Shown here: positions 1 through 7,095 of the stretch, one piece after another
Layout: the number at the start of each line of letters is the position of its first letter
Position numbering within the stretch: the first letter of the stretch is position 1
DNA from: Suilimivivens sp045586385
GTDB taxonomy: Bacteria > Bacillota > Clostridia > Lachnospirales > Lachnospiraceae
Direction: 5' to 3'
Length of the DNA stretch: 10,840 nt
Assembly: GCA_045586385.1 (NCBI GenBank)
Contig: JAZNAE010000077.1
Span: forward strand, 1 to 10,840
The notes under the pieces: model-generated
What the model saw: the letters and a program-made list of their open reading frames with translations, nothing else
What the model was told of the DNA's origin: nothing
Database searches by the model: none
Program-made: the position numbers and the translations under genes

Positions 1-882
1 ATGGAATTATATATGTCCGGTGAAGAGACAGAACTTGACAGAACCGTGGTTGACGAAATCGGCGATCCTTTAATGCATCTGCTTCGCAATTCCGCAGATC
101 ATGGATTGGAGTCAGCAGAAGTCCGTGCCAAGAGAGGAAAACCGGCGGTGGGCTCTATTTTCTTAGATGCTTACCAGGATGGTAATAACGTTGTAATTGA
201 GGTAAAAGATGACGGAAACGGAATTGACGTGGAAGCTGTGAAAGCAAAAGCCATTGAACGTGGTGTAATTACACCGGAACAGGGCGAAAGCATGAGCGAA
301 AAAGATATTATCAATCTTTTATTCCATGCAGGCTTCTCAACCGCCAAGAAAATATCCGATGTATCCGGAAGAGGTGTAGGTCTTGATGTTGTGAAGTCAA
401 AGATTGAATCCTTAAGTGGTGAAGTGGAAGTGAAATCCAAACTGGGCGAAGGCAGTACATGGATTATCAGATTGCCTCTTACATTGGCAATCATCCAGGC
501 TCTTATGGTAATTGTAGGCGGAGAAAAATATGCAATTTCTCTCGGCAGCATTCAGACCATAGAAGACATTAATCCTAACGAGATTAAGTTGGTTCAGAAC
601 AGAGAAGTAATTCATCTGCGCGGCACCGTAATTCCTATCATCAGATTAAGCAATGAGCTGGATATTGAAAGTAGTAAGCAGAATGATGAGAATATGGTAG
701 TGGTTATTGTCAAGAAGGGTGAAAGGTTAGCGGGACTTGTGGTAGATGAGTTGATCGGTCAGCAGGAAATCGTTATTAAATCCTTAGGCAAGTACATCAG
801 TAAATGTAAGATTATCAGCGGTGCAACAATCCTTGGTGATGGTGAGGTAGCACTGATTCTCGATGCAAACGCACTGATTTAA
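1..882 (+). CDS. cheA: Chemotaxis histidine kinase CheA, C-terminal part (5' end outside window)
   Basis: This is the 3' part of the chemoreceptor-coupled histidine kinase that phosphorylates CheY and CheB. The visible 293 residues begin just before the ATP-binding N-box (HLLRNSADHGLE, residues 26-37). They continue with the G1 box (DDGNGID, 70-76), the G2 box (GRGVGLDVV, 123-131) and the LGEGSTW segment (148-154) of the HATPase domain. A CheW-like regulatory domain follows from about residue 165 to the end and docks to receptors and CheW. The Hpt (P1), CheY-binding and dimerisation domains are missing because the reading frame runs in from upstream, so the ATG at position 1 is an internal methionine. 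The ATP site looks intact. It stops 17 nt before cheW, so the two are probably co-transcribed. Identification is firm; completeness upstream cannot be seen. Confidence 0.96.
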   Translation: MELYMSGEETELDRTVVDEIGDPLMHLLRNSADHGLESAEVRAKRGKPAVGSIFLDAYQDGNNVVIEVKDDGNGIDVEAVKAKAIERGVITPEQGESMSEKDIINLLFHAGFSTAKKISDVSGRGVGLDVVKSKIESLSGEVEVKSKLGEGSTWIIRLPLTLAIIQALMVIVGGEKYAISLGSIQTIEDINPNEIKLVQNREVIHLRGTVIPIIRLSNELDIESSKQNDENMVVVIVKKGERLAGLVVDELIGQQEIVIKSLGKYISKCKIISGATILGDGEVALILDANALI

Positions 883-899
883 GACAGGGGGACAAGCAA

Positions 900-1364
900 A
901 TGGATGAATTGAAATTAGCTGAATTAAAGGGTTTAGGTGAAACTGCACAATATATTGTTATAAAATTGGGCGAAGAACAATACGGTATTGATATTAAATA
1001 CATAGACAATATTGTCCGTATGCAGAGTATTACAAGAGTTCCTAAAGTGCCGGAATATTTAAAAGGTGTAATCAATCTGCGTGGAGAAGTAATTCCTGTA
1101 ATGAGCATCCGCCTTAAAATGGATTTGCCGGCAGATGAAATCACTAAGGCAACCAGAATTATTATTTTGAAATTAGAGCAGCACGGTACAATCGGTGTAA
1201 TTGTTGATGAAGTACGCGAAGTGGTTACTTTGTCAGCAGAGAGCATTGAAAAAATGGCCTATGACGGAAAAGAAGGAAAGGTTAGTTTTGTCAATGGAGT
1301 AGGAAAGAACGATGATGAATTGATTTCCCTTCTTGATTTGAATGCAGTAGTAATGGAAAAATAA
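900..1364 (+). CDS. cheW: Chemotaxis coupling protein CheW
   Basis: CheW is the cytoplasmic adaptor that links chemoreceptor tips to the CheA regulatory domain in receptor arrays. The 154-residue protein is a single CheW-like domain of normal family length. It starts with the QYIVIKLGEEQYGIDI strand pair (about 17-32) and carries the typical GVINLRGEVIPV motif (56-67), with NLRG at 59-62. The ATG at 900 follows an AGGGGG ribosome binding site about 8 nt upstream. The gene lies 17 nt after cheA and about 11-17 nt before cheC, so all three should be on one transcript. The CheA C-terminal domain and this protein are paralogous (IHLRGTVIPI in CheA, INLRGEVIPV here), as expected for ring-forming partners. 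Nothing in the sequence looks degenerate. Confidence 0.96.
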   Translation: MDELKLAELKGLGETAQYIVIKLGEEQYGIDIKYIDNIVRMQSITRVPKVPEYLKGVINLRGEVIPVMSIRLKMDLPADEITKATRIIILKLEQHGTIGVIVDEVREVVTLSAESIEKMAYDGKEGKVSFVNGVGKNDDELISLLDLNAVVMEK

Positions 1365-1375
1365 GAAAGGCGATT

Positions 1376-2017
1376 GTGGCTATGAATAACCTGAATATGG
1401 AACAATTGACATCTCAATATTGGGACGTTTTAAAGGAATTGGGAAACATAGGTGCGGGAAATGCGACAACTGCATTGGCACAGATGATTGGCTGTAAGGT
1501 CGACATGTCGGTTCCACAAGTAAAGCTACTTGAGTTTGCGGAGCTCGGTAATATTGTCGGTAGGGAAGATGAACTGATGGTAGGTATTTATCTTCAGGTC
1601 GAAGGTGACGTTGAAGGAAATATGATGTTTATTCTTCAGAAAAGTTCTGCAGCAAGACTTGTAAATAAGTTAATGTGCGGAATGCTGGGCGTTACAGATG
1701 AAGAAATTATTAATCATGAATTCGGTGAGATGGAATGTTCGGCAATAAAAGAAGTAGGTAATATTATTACAGGTGCATATTTGAACGCATTGTCATCGCT
1801 TACAAACTTGAAGATTTATCCGTCAATTCCTCAGCTTGGTATTGATATGGCCAGTGCACTTCTTAGTGTACCCGCCGTACAGTTCGGACTTTATGCGGAC
1901 AAAATCCTTCTTGTTCAGACAAAATTCTCAGATGATATTGAGTTGGACGGTTATTTCATTTTAATACCGGATATGGAATCATATGAGAAGATTTTAAAGG
2001 CATTGGGAGTAATGTAA
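1376..2017 (+). CDS. cheC: CheY-P phosphatase CheC
   Basis: CheC-family proteins dephosphorylate CheY-P and, through CheD, take part in adaptation of Gram-positive and archaeal chemotaxis. Both phosphatase signatures (D/S-x3-E-x2-N) are visible: D17-E21-N24 in DVLKELGNIGAGN and S122-E126-N129 in SAIKEVGNIITG, numbering from the GTG. Both acidic/asparagine pairs are intact, so catalysis at two sites is expected. The length of 213 residues is normal, and there is no C-terminal SpoA/FliN domain, which argues for CheC rather than FliY. The start is ambiguous: GTG at 1376 lies 5 nt after the GAAAGG site (1365-1370), while ATG at 1382 lies 11 nt after it. Dropping two residues would not affect the fold. 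cheD follows 32 nt downstream, the usual pairing, since CheC and CheD bind each other. Confidence 0.95.
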   Translation: MAMNNLNMEQLTSQYWDVLKELGNIGAGNATTALAQMIGCKVDMSVPQVKLLEFAELGNIVGREDELMVGIYLQVEGDVEGNMMFILQKSSAARLVNKLMCGMLGVTDEEIINHEFGEMECSAIKEVGNIITGAYLNALSSLTNLKIYPSIPQLGIDMASALLSVPAVQFGLYADKILLVQTKFSDDIELDGYFILIPDMESYEKILKALGVM

Positions 2018-2049
2018 ACTAAAGGGAAGAGATAGGAGTTTCTTGAAGG

Positions 2050-2535
2050 ATGAGTGAGGTTATAAAAGTAGGGATGGCAGCCATGGCTGTTTGCTGTGGT
2101 GAGGATGCAGTTACAACCTTAGGGCTCGGCTCCTGCATAGGGATTGCGATTAGAGATCCGGAGAGCGGAATAGGCGGACTGGTGCATATTATGTTGCCTG
2201 ACAGTACAGAAATCAGAAATAACGCAAACAGGCCTAAATTTGCAGACACGGGCATAGAAGATTTGGTCAGCGAAATAGTAAAAAAGGGCGGAAACAGAAA
2301 CCGCCTTGTGGCTAAAATCGCCGGCGGTGCACAGATGTTTGCATTTAGCAGCAGTAGTGATATGATTCGTATCGGTGAAAGAAATGCACTGGCAAGTAAG
2401 AAAAAATTAGAAGATATGAATATTCCCCTGCTTGCGGAGGATACAGGAAAATCATACGGAAGAACAGTAGTTTTTTATCCGAAGACAGGGGATTATATTA
2501 TTCGTTCCGTTGGTATGCCGGAGAAAGTAATATGA
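2050..2535 (+). CDS. cheD: Chemoreceptor glutamine deamidase CheD
   Basis: CheD deamidates glutamines of methyl-accepting chemotaxis proteins and stimulates CheC. The 161-residue protein has the family signature TLGLGSCIGIAIRDP followed by GGLVHIMLPDS. The expected cysteine-type catalytic set is present: T23, C29 and H46. The Cys-to-His spacing of 17 and Thr-to-Cys spacing of 6 match the known Thermotoga maritima enzyme (T21, C27, H44). The AKIAGGAQMF segment (about 90-99) is also typical. The ATG at 2050 has an AGGAG site at 2034-2038, somewhat far at 11 nt, with a weaker GAAGG immediately before the start. Its stop overlaps the next gene's start in an ATGA (2532-2535), suggesting translational coupling with the following small membrane protein. 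Confidence 0.96.
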   Translation: MSEVIKVGMAAMAVCCGEDAVTTLGLGSCIGIAIRDPESGIGGLVHIMLPDSTEIRNNANRPKFADTGIEDLVSEIVKKGGNRNRLVAKIAGGAQMFAFSSSSDMIRIGERNALASKKKLEDMNIPLLAEDTGKSYGRTVVFYPKTGDYIIRSVGMPEKVI

Positions 2536-2858
2536 GAAAAAATAAATTATTTGCGCCTTTTTTAATGTTGCTTGCGGCAGCGTGTGCCGGTATTGTAATG
2601 TTTCGGGGAAATTATGACACAACAGAGCTGCTACTAATTCTGCTTTGTGTCATGATTTTTTTCTATTTCATCGGAAGCCTGATACAGAAAAAAGTGACTT
2701 CTTTTATGGATCAAATCCGAGAGAAGGAAGCGGAAGAAGAAAAGGAAAAAGGTGAAGTGATAGAAAAGGAATCCGTTACGGATGAGAATGCGACCGGGCA
2801 AAAGGAATCCGAAGAAGGCACCGTTAAAGAAGGTGGCACTAAAGATGGAGTAAAATAG
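2532..2858 (+). CDS. Small two-helix membrane protein, function unknown
   Basis: I do not recognise a named family. The 108-residue product has two hydrophobic stretches, about residues 7-24 (FAPFLMLLAAACAGIVMF) and 32-51 (ELLLILLCVMIFFYFIGSL). These should form a membrane hairpin with a very short hydrophilic turn. The rest, residues 52-108, is highly charged (EKEAEEEKEKGE and similar) and lacks any evident fold; the early part may be helical and the end looks disordered. Both termini are probably cytoplasmic (inference from Lys/Arg flanking the helices). The start overlaps the cheD stop by 4 nt (ATGA), and sigD follows 24 nt later, so it is embedded in the operon and likely translated with cheD. 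Its position suggests a flagellar or chemotaxis accessory role, but nothing in the sequence proves one. Confidence 0.8.
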   Translation: MRKNKLFAPFLMLLAAACAGIVMFRGNYDTTELLLILLCVMIFFYFIGSLIQKKVTSFMDQIREKEAEEEKEKGEVIEKESVTDENATGQKESEEGTVKEGGTKDGVK

Positions 2859-2882
2859 GGGACATAAGAAAACCGGGAGGGT

Positions 2883-3656
2883 ATGATGGACGAAGCAGGC
2901 AGAATGAAGCTTTGGGATGATTATGCAAAAGCAAAATCCCCCGAGATAAGAGAGAAAATCATACTGGAATACGCACCGCTCGTAAAGTTGGTAGCCGGCA
3001 GACTGAGCATGTACTTAGGGTATAATGTTGAGTATGATGATTTGGTTGGCTACGGAGTTTTCGGGCTTATTGACGCGATTGATAAGTTTGACAGCATGAA
3101 AGCAGTTAAATTTGAAACTTATGCCAGTTTAAGAATCCGGGGGGCAATCCTGGATCAAATCCGTAAAATGGACTGGATTCCCAGAACAATCCGCCAGAAG
3201 CAAAAAAAGATTGATGCGGTTATGAAAGAAATTGAACTTGAGAAGGGAAGAGCCGCAACAGACGAAGAAATAGCAATCGGATTGGGAATTAGCACAGATG
3301 AATACGCAAATTGGCAATCGCAAATGAAAATTACGGGAGTGGTATCACTAAATGAGTTTATGGAGTCAGGAAGTGACATCCCCGCAGATAAAACAAATCA
3401 GCAACGGTTTGACAGCCCGGAAGAAGTAGTTGAGAAGGAAGAGTTAAAAAAAGTGTTGGCAGAATCACTTGAGCTTCTTACCGAAAAAGAAAAGAAAGTC
3501 ATTCTATTGTATTATTACGAAGAATTAACGTTAAAAGAAATCAGCAACATATTGGAAGTTTCGGAATCGAGAATTTCACAGTTGCATACAAGGGCATTAC
3601 AAAAGCTAAAAGACAAAATGGGAAGTTACATGGGAGTTTTTCACCGGGGTGTATAG
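2883..3656 (+). CDS. sigD: Flagellar/motility sigma factor, sigma-28 (SigD/FliA/WhiG family)
   Basis: This is an alternative RNA polymerase sigma factor for late flagellar, chemotaxis and autolysin genes. The 257-residue protein shows region 2 with YDDLVGYGVFGLIDAIDKFD (51-70) and FETYASLRIRGAILDQIRKMDWIPR at about 77-101, which contact core polymerase and the -10 element. Region 3 spans roughly 102-165. Region 4 at 198-247 has the helix-turn-helix TLKEISNILEVSESRISQLH that reads the -35. The RIRGAILD and DWIPR segments are typical of the FliA/SigD/WhiG branch rather than sporulation sigmas. Of the two adjacent ATG codons, 2886 is better spaced (5 nt) from GGGAGG at 2875-2880 than 2883 (2 nt). 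Location after cheD matches sigD of B. subtilis. No anti-sigma gene (flgM) is in the window. Confidence 0.95.
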   Translation: MMDEAGRMKLWDDYAKAKSPEIREKIILEYAPLVKLVAGRLSMYLGYNVEYDDLVGYGVFGLIDAIDKFDSMKAVKFETYASLRIRGAILDQIRKMDWIPRTIRQKQKKIDAVMKEIELEKGRAATDEEIAIGLGISTDEYANWQSQMKITGVVSLNEFMESGSDIPADKTNQQRFDSPEEVVEKEELKKVLAESLELLTEKEKKVILLYYYEELTLKEISNILEVSESRISQLHTRALQKLKDKMGSYMGVFHRGV

Positions 3657-3669
3657 TGATTAGGGGGAA

Positions 3670-5274
3670 ATGATGAGAAACGGTTATTTTCGGTTATTGT
3701 GTAGTGAAAACGGTACGGTGCTTAAAATAGTGGCACCGAAGGATGGTGGGAATCCGGTTTCTTCGAAAGAAGTAATGGAGTATCTGACCCAACACGGTGT
3801 GGTTTATGATACGGTCCAATTAAGTAAAGATATTCAGAATGCGGTTTCTGCAGGGGCACCCGAGTCTGCCGTTATGGTGAATAAGGAATGCAGTGTTGAG
3901 ATAGCTGAAAGTTACAAAATGACAGTGAGTCAGGATGGAATGCTGGTAGTTGCCCGTTTCTATCCGCCTTCCTTTAGAGGGAAACGGATGACGGCATCTG
4001 ATTTTTTTAGTGAACTCACCCAGAAAAATATCACCTTTGGAATCCGGAAAGAAATTATTGAAGCCTTTTTTAAAACCCCGATTTATTGTACGGATGTTGT
4101 GATTGCAAAGGGACAGCCGCCCCGTCACGGACAGGATGCCCGAATAGAATATTATTTCGAGACGGATATTAAAGCGAAACCCACATTAAACAGTGATGGT
4201 AGTGTGGACTTCTTTAATTTAAATGCCATCAACCACTGTAGTGCAGGTGATGTGCTTGCACGATTGTTTCCGGAAGATCCGGGTGAATATGGCAGATCTG
4301 TATATGATGAGAAAATTAAACCCAGAGATGTAAAACGTATGATCCTCAGATATGGGCGTAATATTGCCATTTCAGAGGACAAGCAGGTACTTACGGCTGA
4401 AACAAACGGTCATGTTACACTGGTAGACGATAAAGTGTTTGTTTCGAATGTATTTGAAGTTGAAAATGTAGATATTTCTACAGGAAACATAGAATACGAA
4501 GGAAGTATCAAGGTGAACGGCAACGTATGTGCCAATTTTACCGTAAAAGCAAAAGGCAATATTGAAGTTTCAGGTATTGTGGAAGGTGCTGAGTTAGAGG
4601 CCGGCGGCAATATTGTTATTGCCAGAGGTATGAACGGTATGGCAAAAGGTGTGCTTAGGGCCGGCGGCAATATTATTGCAAAGTTTATTGAAAATTCCAA
4701 AGTCTACGCAGATGGTTATGTTTCCACAGAATCTATTCTTCATAGTACTGTAGTTGCGGGAACAGAGATAACAGTCAGCGGAAAGAGAGGATTCATCACC
4801 GGTGGTAAAGTTTCAGCATCCAGTTTAATTAAAGTGAAGACACTTGGTTCTGCCATGGGAGCCGATACAGTGGTTGAAGTAGGCGTGGATCCCAGTGTGA
4901 AATTAAAAGTACAGGATTTACGTAAAGAAATCGTGGAAAGCAGAAAAGAAATCGAGAAGATGCATCCGGTTATTGCGGCTATGACACAGAAAATGGCACA
5001 GGGTGTGACACTGAAACCGGAACAGCTTAAAACGCTTCAGGAAATGATACAGAAGGAAAAGGAAATACAGGAAAAAGTTGATTCTGATATGAGAGAATTT
5101 AACAATCTGCAGGAGATGTTGAATGAGTGCAGTAATGCCAGAGTTGAAGTCACCGGAGAAGTTTTCGCGGGAACAAAGATAAATATTTCGGATGTTTCCA
5201 TGGTGGTTAAGAACAGTATGACGTTCTGCCGGTTTATAAAGGAACAGGGAGATATCAAGATGGCATCCTTATAA
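3670..5274 (+). CDS. FapA family protein (DUF342 polymer-forming domain)
   Basis: This is a 534-residue FapA (flagellar assembly protein A, DUF342) homologue. The N-terminal half carries the family pattern KGQPPRHGQDARIEYYF (147-163) and GDVLARLFPEDPGEYGRSVY (193-212). Residues about 268-400 are a glycine/asparagine-rich repeat region (GNIEYEGSIKVNGNV, AGGNIVIARG, AGGNIIAKFI) expected to form a right-handed beta-helix. A coiled coil follows at about 410-485 (KLKVQDLRKEIVESRKEIEK onward), and a short beta segment closes the protein. No signal peptide or membrane helix is visible, so it should be cytoplasmic. Two ATGs at 3670 and 3673 follow AGGGGG (3662-3667); the second is better spaced. FapA proteins are linked to flagellar placement and assembly in some bacteria, but the biochemical role is poorly defined. 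Position next to sigD supports a motility role here. Confidence 0.88.
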   Translation: MMRNGYFRLLCSENGTVLKIVAPKDGGNPVSSKEVMEYLTQHGVVYDTVQLSKDIQNAVSAGAPESAVMVNKECSVEIAESYKMTVSQDGMLVVARFYPPSFRGKRMTASDFFSELTQKNITFGIRKEIIEAFFKTPIYCTDVVIAKGQPPRHGQDARIEYYFETDIKAKPTLNSDGSVDFFNLNAINHCSAGDVLARLFPEDPGEYGRSVYDEKIKPRDVKRMILRYGRNIAISEDKQVLTAETNGHVTLVDDKVFVSNVFEVENVDISTGNIEYEGSIKVNGNVCANFTVKAKGNIEVSGIVEGAELEAGGNIVIARGMNGMAKGVLRAGGNIIAKFIENSKVYADGYVSTESILHSTVVAGTEITVSGKRGFITGGKVSASSLIKVKTLGSAMGADTVVEVGVDPSVKLKVQDLRKEIVESRKEIEKMHPVIAAMTQKMAQGVTLKPEQLKTLQEMIQKEKEIQEKVDSDMREFNNLQEMLNECSNARVEVTGEVFAGTKINISDVSMVVKNSMTFCRFIKEQGDIKMASL

Positions 5275-5293
5275 GGAAAAGGGGAAGAAGAAA

Positions 5294-5611
5294 ATGACAA
5301 TCAGTCGGGTGGCGCTGCAGGGACAAGTGACCAGAGCACAGGATTTTACCACAATCAAACAAAATGAAGATAACAGAGGAATCGTGGAACAAAGTAATAT
5401 ACAGAAACAGCTTGGGCGTAACATAGATGATAGACTTCATCAGGTGCACCAGGGTGACCGTGCCGAAAATGAAGGAAAACGTTTTGATGCCAAGGATGAG
5501 GGAAGAGGTTCTTATTCCGGTGATGGTGGCAGGCAGAGAAAGAAAGAAGAGAAGAAAGAAGACGGAAAAGTTATATTAAGAGGGAAGAGCTCTTTTGATA
5601 TAAAAATTTAA
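5294..5611 (+). CDS. Small polar protein of the flagellar operon, function unknown
   Basis: I cannot assign a function. The 105-residue product has no hydrophobic segment and is dominated by Lys, Arg, Glu, Asp, Gln and Gly. The first 55 residues (VALQGQVTRAQDFTTIKQNE and onward) look mildly ordered or amphipathic. A disordered Gly/Lys/Glu stretch (about 60-92) follows, and the protein ends in a short motif (LRGKSSFDIKI) that looks like a beta strand. ATG 5294 has a strong GGGGAAG site about 7-8 nt upstream. It lies 19 nt after fapA and 20 nt before the next gene, so co-transcription is likely. The shape (short, charged, structured termini joined by a flexible linker) suggests an adaptor or peptide-like binding partner (inference). 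The ribosome binding site and operon position argue that it is a real gene. Confidence 0.78.
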   Translation: MTISRVALQGQVTRAQDFTTIKQNEDNRGIVEQSNIQKQLGRNIDDRLHQVHQGDRAENEGKRFDAKDEGRGSYSGDGGRQRKKEEKKEDGKVILRGKSSFDIKI

Positions 5612-5631
5612 CGGGCAATGCAGGTGGAAAA

Positions 5632-6432
5632 ATGAGTGTGACAGAAATTATTGTGCTGGTGCTCGGGATACTGGTATTTATTCTGAGTTATCTATTACCG
5701 GCAGGGAAAAAGGGACAGAGCCAGAAGGCAGAATCTATAGGTGAAGAGCAGATTAAAGAAATTATAGGGAAAGAAGTCAAAGAAGCCAAAAATCAGATTC
5801 AGGATATTGTCGATGAGACCATAACCTATTCTATGGAAAAGACGGAGCGTTCCATGGAGCGTCTTACGAATGAAAAGATTATGGCCGTAAATGAGTATTC
5901 CGATACGGTTTTGGAGCAGATTAACAAAAATCATAAAGAAGTAGTTTTTTTGTATGATATGTTGAATGATAAGCATGACAACCTCAAAGAAACGGTCAGT
6001 GAAGCCGTAAAAACGGCTACCGAAGTGAAGCAGACCGTAAAGGAAGCGATTCCCATACAGGAGTCTTTTGCAGCATTGACACCGGAGAGGGTGAAGCCGG
6101 AGGAGGTACTTCCGGAAGTAGTGACACCGGAGCAGGTGGTTTTGGAATCTTTAATTCCTGAAGTGAAAGACGAACCGGAAGATGATTTGACGACAGTACA
6201 AAAGAACGTGACAGCGCAGGTGCAGAATGCTTCAGATAAAGCGGAAAAGGCGGAGAAGGCCGGAAAAGTGGATATCAGTAGCATTGCGTCGCCTACGAAA
6301 GGCGGAAGAAACAGTAACGAACGCATTTTAGAACTCCATAAAGCAGGAAAGTCCAATATGGCTATTGCGAAAGAGTTGGGGCTTGGAATCGGTGAAGTGA
6401 AGCTCGTTATTGATTTGTTCGAGGGAATATAA
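5632..6432 (+). CDS. Membrane-anchored coiled-coil protein with C-terminal HTH-like segment (DUF6115/SwrB-like position)
   Basis: The 266-residue protein has one N-terminal membrane helix (IIVLVLGILVFILSYLLPAG, 6-25) followed by basic residues, so the rest should be cytoplasmic. Residues about 35-140 form a long charged helix or coiled coil. A Pro/Glu/Val-rich linker (about 145-185) follows, then an Ala/Lys/Glu stretch. The C-terminal 38 residues (NERILELHKAGKSNMAIAKELGLGIGEVKLVIDLF) resemble the helix-turn-helix-like end of DUF6115-type proteins. B. subtilis SwrB (YlxL), an activator of flagellar assembly, is also a single-pass protein encoded between sigD and rpsB, so a similar role is a reasonable inference from position and architecture, not from proven homology. 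ATG 5632 follows AGGTGG (5622-5627). Membrane tethering makes an ordinary DNA-binding role unlikely. Confidence 0.8.
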   Translation: MSVTEIIVLVLGILVFILSYLLPAGKKGQSQKAESIGEEQIKEIIGKEVKEAKNQIQDIVDETITYSMEKTERSMERLTNEKIMAVNEYSDTVLEQINKNHKEVVFLYDMLNDKHDNLKETVSEAVKTATEVKQTVKEAIPIQESFAALTPERVKPEEVLPEVVTPEQVVLESLIPEVKDEPEDDLTTVQKNVTAQVQNASDKAEKAEKAGKVDISSIASPTKGGRNSNERILELHKAGKSNMAIAKELGLGIGEVKLVIDLFEGI

Positions 6433-6450
6433 ACGATACGGAGTACGAAA

Positions 6451-7059
6451 ATGAATTTGAAATATTACCTGAGAGGGCTTGGAATAGGAATTGTGGTTAC
6501 TGCAATTATTATGAGCATATCCGCAAGTAGTGAGAAAGAAACACTCAGTGATGCGCAGATTAAAGCAAGGGCGGCTGAGTTGGGAATGGTTGAGACAAGC
6601 GGCGTGTTATCTGAATTAGAGGAGCCGGCACCAACAGAATCGTCGATGCCAACAGAAGAACCGGTGCCCACAGAGGAACCGATGCCGACAGCGACACCGG
6701 CACCCACGAAGGAACCGGAACCCACAGAGGAACCGGTGCTCGCGGAGGAACCGATGCCGACAGCGACACCGGCACCTACGAAGGAACCGGAACCCACAGA
6801 GGAACCGGCACCTACAGAGGAACCAACGCCTACGAAAGAACCGGGCGATGCAAAGATGATTACAATTGTAGTAAACGGAGGAGAAAGTTCTTATACAATT
6901 TGTAAACGGTTGGAAGAAAACGGATTGATTGCGTCAGCATCCGATTTTGACACGTATTTATGTGACAAAGGTCTGGATAAAAAGTTGCGGGCAGGAACGT
7001 TTGAAATACCCGAAAATGCAGAAACAGATGATATTGCAGCTATTTTAACAATTAGATAA
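6451..7059 (+). CDS. Membrane-anchored protein with Pro/Thr/Glu repeat linker and MltG-type LysM-like C-terminal domain
   Basis: The 202-residue protein has an N-terminal uncleaved-looking hydrophobic helix (about 8-25: RGLGIGIVVTAIIMSISA). A short helical part follows, then a PTEEP/PTATP/PTKEP repeat linker (about 58-132) and a compact C-terminal domain (135-202). That domain (ITIVVNGGESSYTICKRLEENGLIASASDFDTYLCDKGLDKKLRAGTFEIPENAETDDIAAIL) follows the pattern of the small LysM-like subdomain of MltG/YceG endolytic transglycosylases: ExS/SxxI, GLI-S-xxF, LRAGTF. The catalytic transglycosylase domain is absent, so it is unlikely to cut glycans and may only bind cell wall outside the membrane (inference). 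It contains two cysteines, C151 and C171. ATG 6451 has GGAG at 6440-6443. It is the last gene before the operon terminator. Confidence 0.8.
   Translation: MNLKYYLRGLGIGIVVTAIIMSISASSEKETLSDAQIKARAAELGMVETSGVLSELEEPAPTESSMPTEEPVPTEEPMPTATPAPTKEPEPTEEPVLAEEPMPTATPAPTKEPEPTEEPAPTEEPTPTKEPGDAKMITIVVNGGESSYTICKRLEENGLIASASDFDTYLCDKGLDKKLRAGTFEIPENAETDDIAAILTIR
6673..6816 (+). repeat. Two-copy 72-bp in-frame tandem repeat
   Basis: Copy 1 spans 6673-6744 and copy 2 spans 6745-6816. The first 63 bases differ at one position (CCC versus CCT); the last nine differ at six. Each copy encodes 24 residues beginning EEPMPTATPAPTKEPEPTEE. Shorter PTEEP units flank both sides, so the whole stretch of about 6616-6846 is a low-complexity Pro/Thr/Glu coding repeat. 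The near identity, including synonymous positions, suggests a recent duplication, and the number of copies may vary between strains. Confidence 0.9.
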
Positions 7060-7067
7060 AAAAATAT

Positions 7068-7095
7068 GCAAAACCCCTTGCGAAAGGGGTTTTGC
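7068..7095 (+). terminator. Intrinsic terminator of the flagellar/chemotaxis operon
   Basis: A perfect 12-bp stem pairs 7068-7079 (GCAAAACCCCTT) with 7084-7095 (AAGGGGTTTTGC), closing a GCGA tetraloop of the stable GNRA type. It begins 8 nt after the stop codon of the MltG-like gene and has an A-rich run before it. The U-rich part is inside the 3' arm (GGGGTTTT) and there is no long T-tract beyond it, so efficiency may be partial. It separates the motility genes from rpsB-tsf, and its loop doubles as the -35 region of the next promoter. Confidence 0.85.

Noticed and set aside
1..3. ATG at the first base as the start of cheA
   Set aside because: The protein would begin in the ATP-binding domain, lacking the phosphotransfer and dimerisation domains; the frame is open from the window edge and the gene surely starts upstream.
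2286..2306. GGCGG/CCGCC hairpin in cheD
   Set aside because: Only five pairs around a nine-base loop, inside a conserved coding region and with no T-tract; probably chance.
5931..6356. 141-codon - strand frame opposite the coiled-coil protein
   Set aside because: Shadow frame of a low-complexity coding region, with no supporting domain.
6465..6797. Open frame on the - strand with Gly/Ser/Val repeats
   Set aside because: It is the antisense reading of the PTEEP repeat coding region; the + strand frame has a membrane helix, a recognisable C-terminal domain and a ribosome binding site.
6616..6846. The spaced repeats as a CRISPR array
   Set aside because: The units are contiguous, in frame and multiples of codons, without unique spacers; they encode a Pro/Thr/Glu linker.
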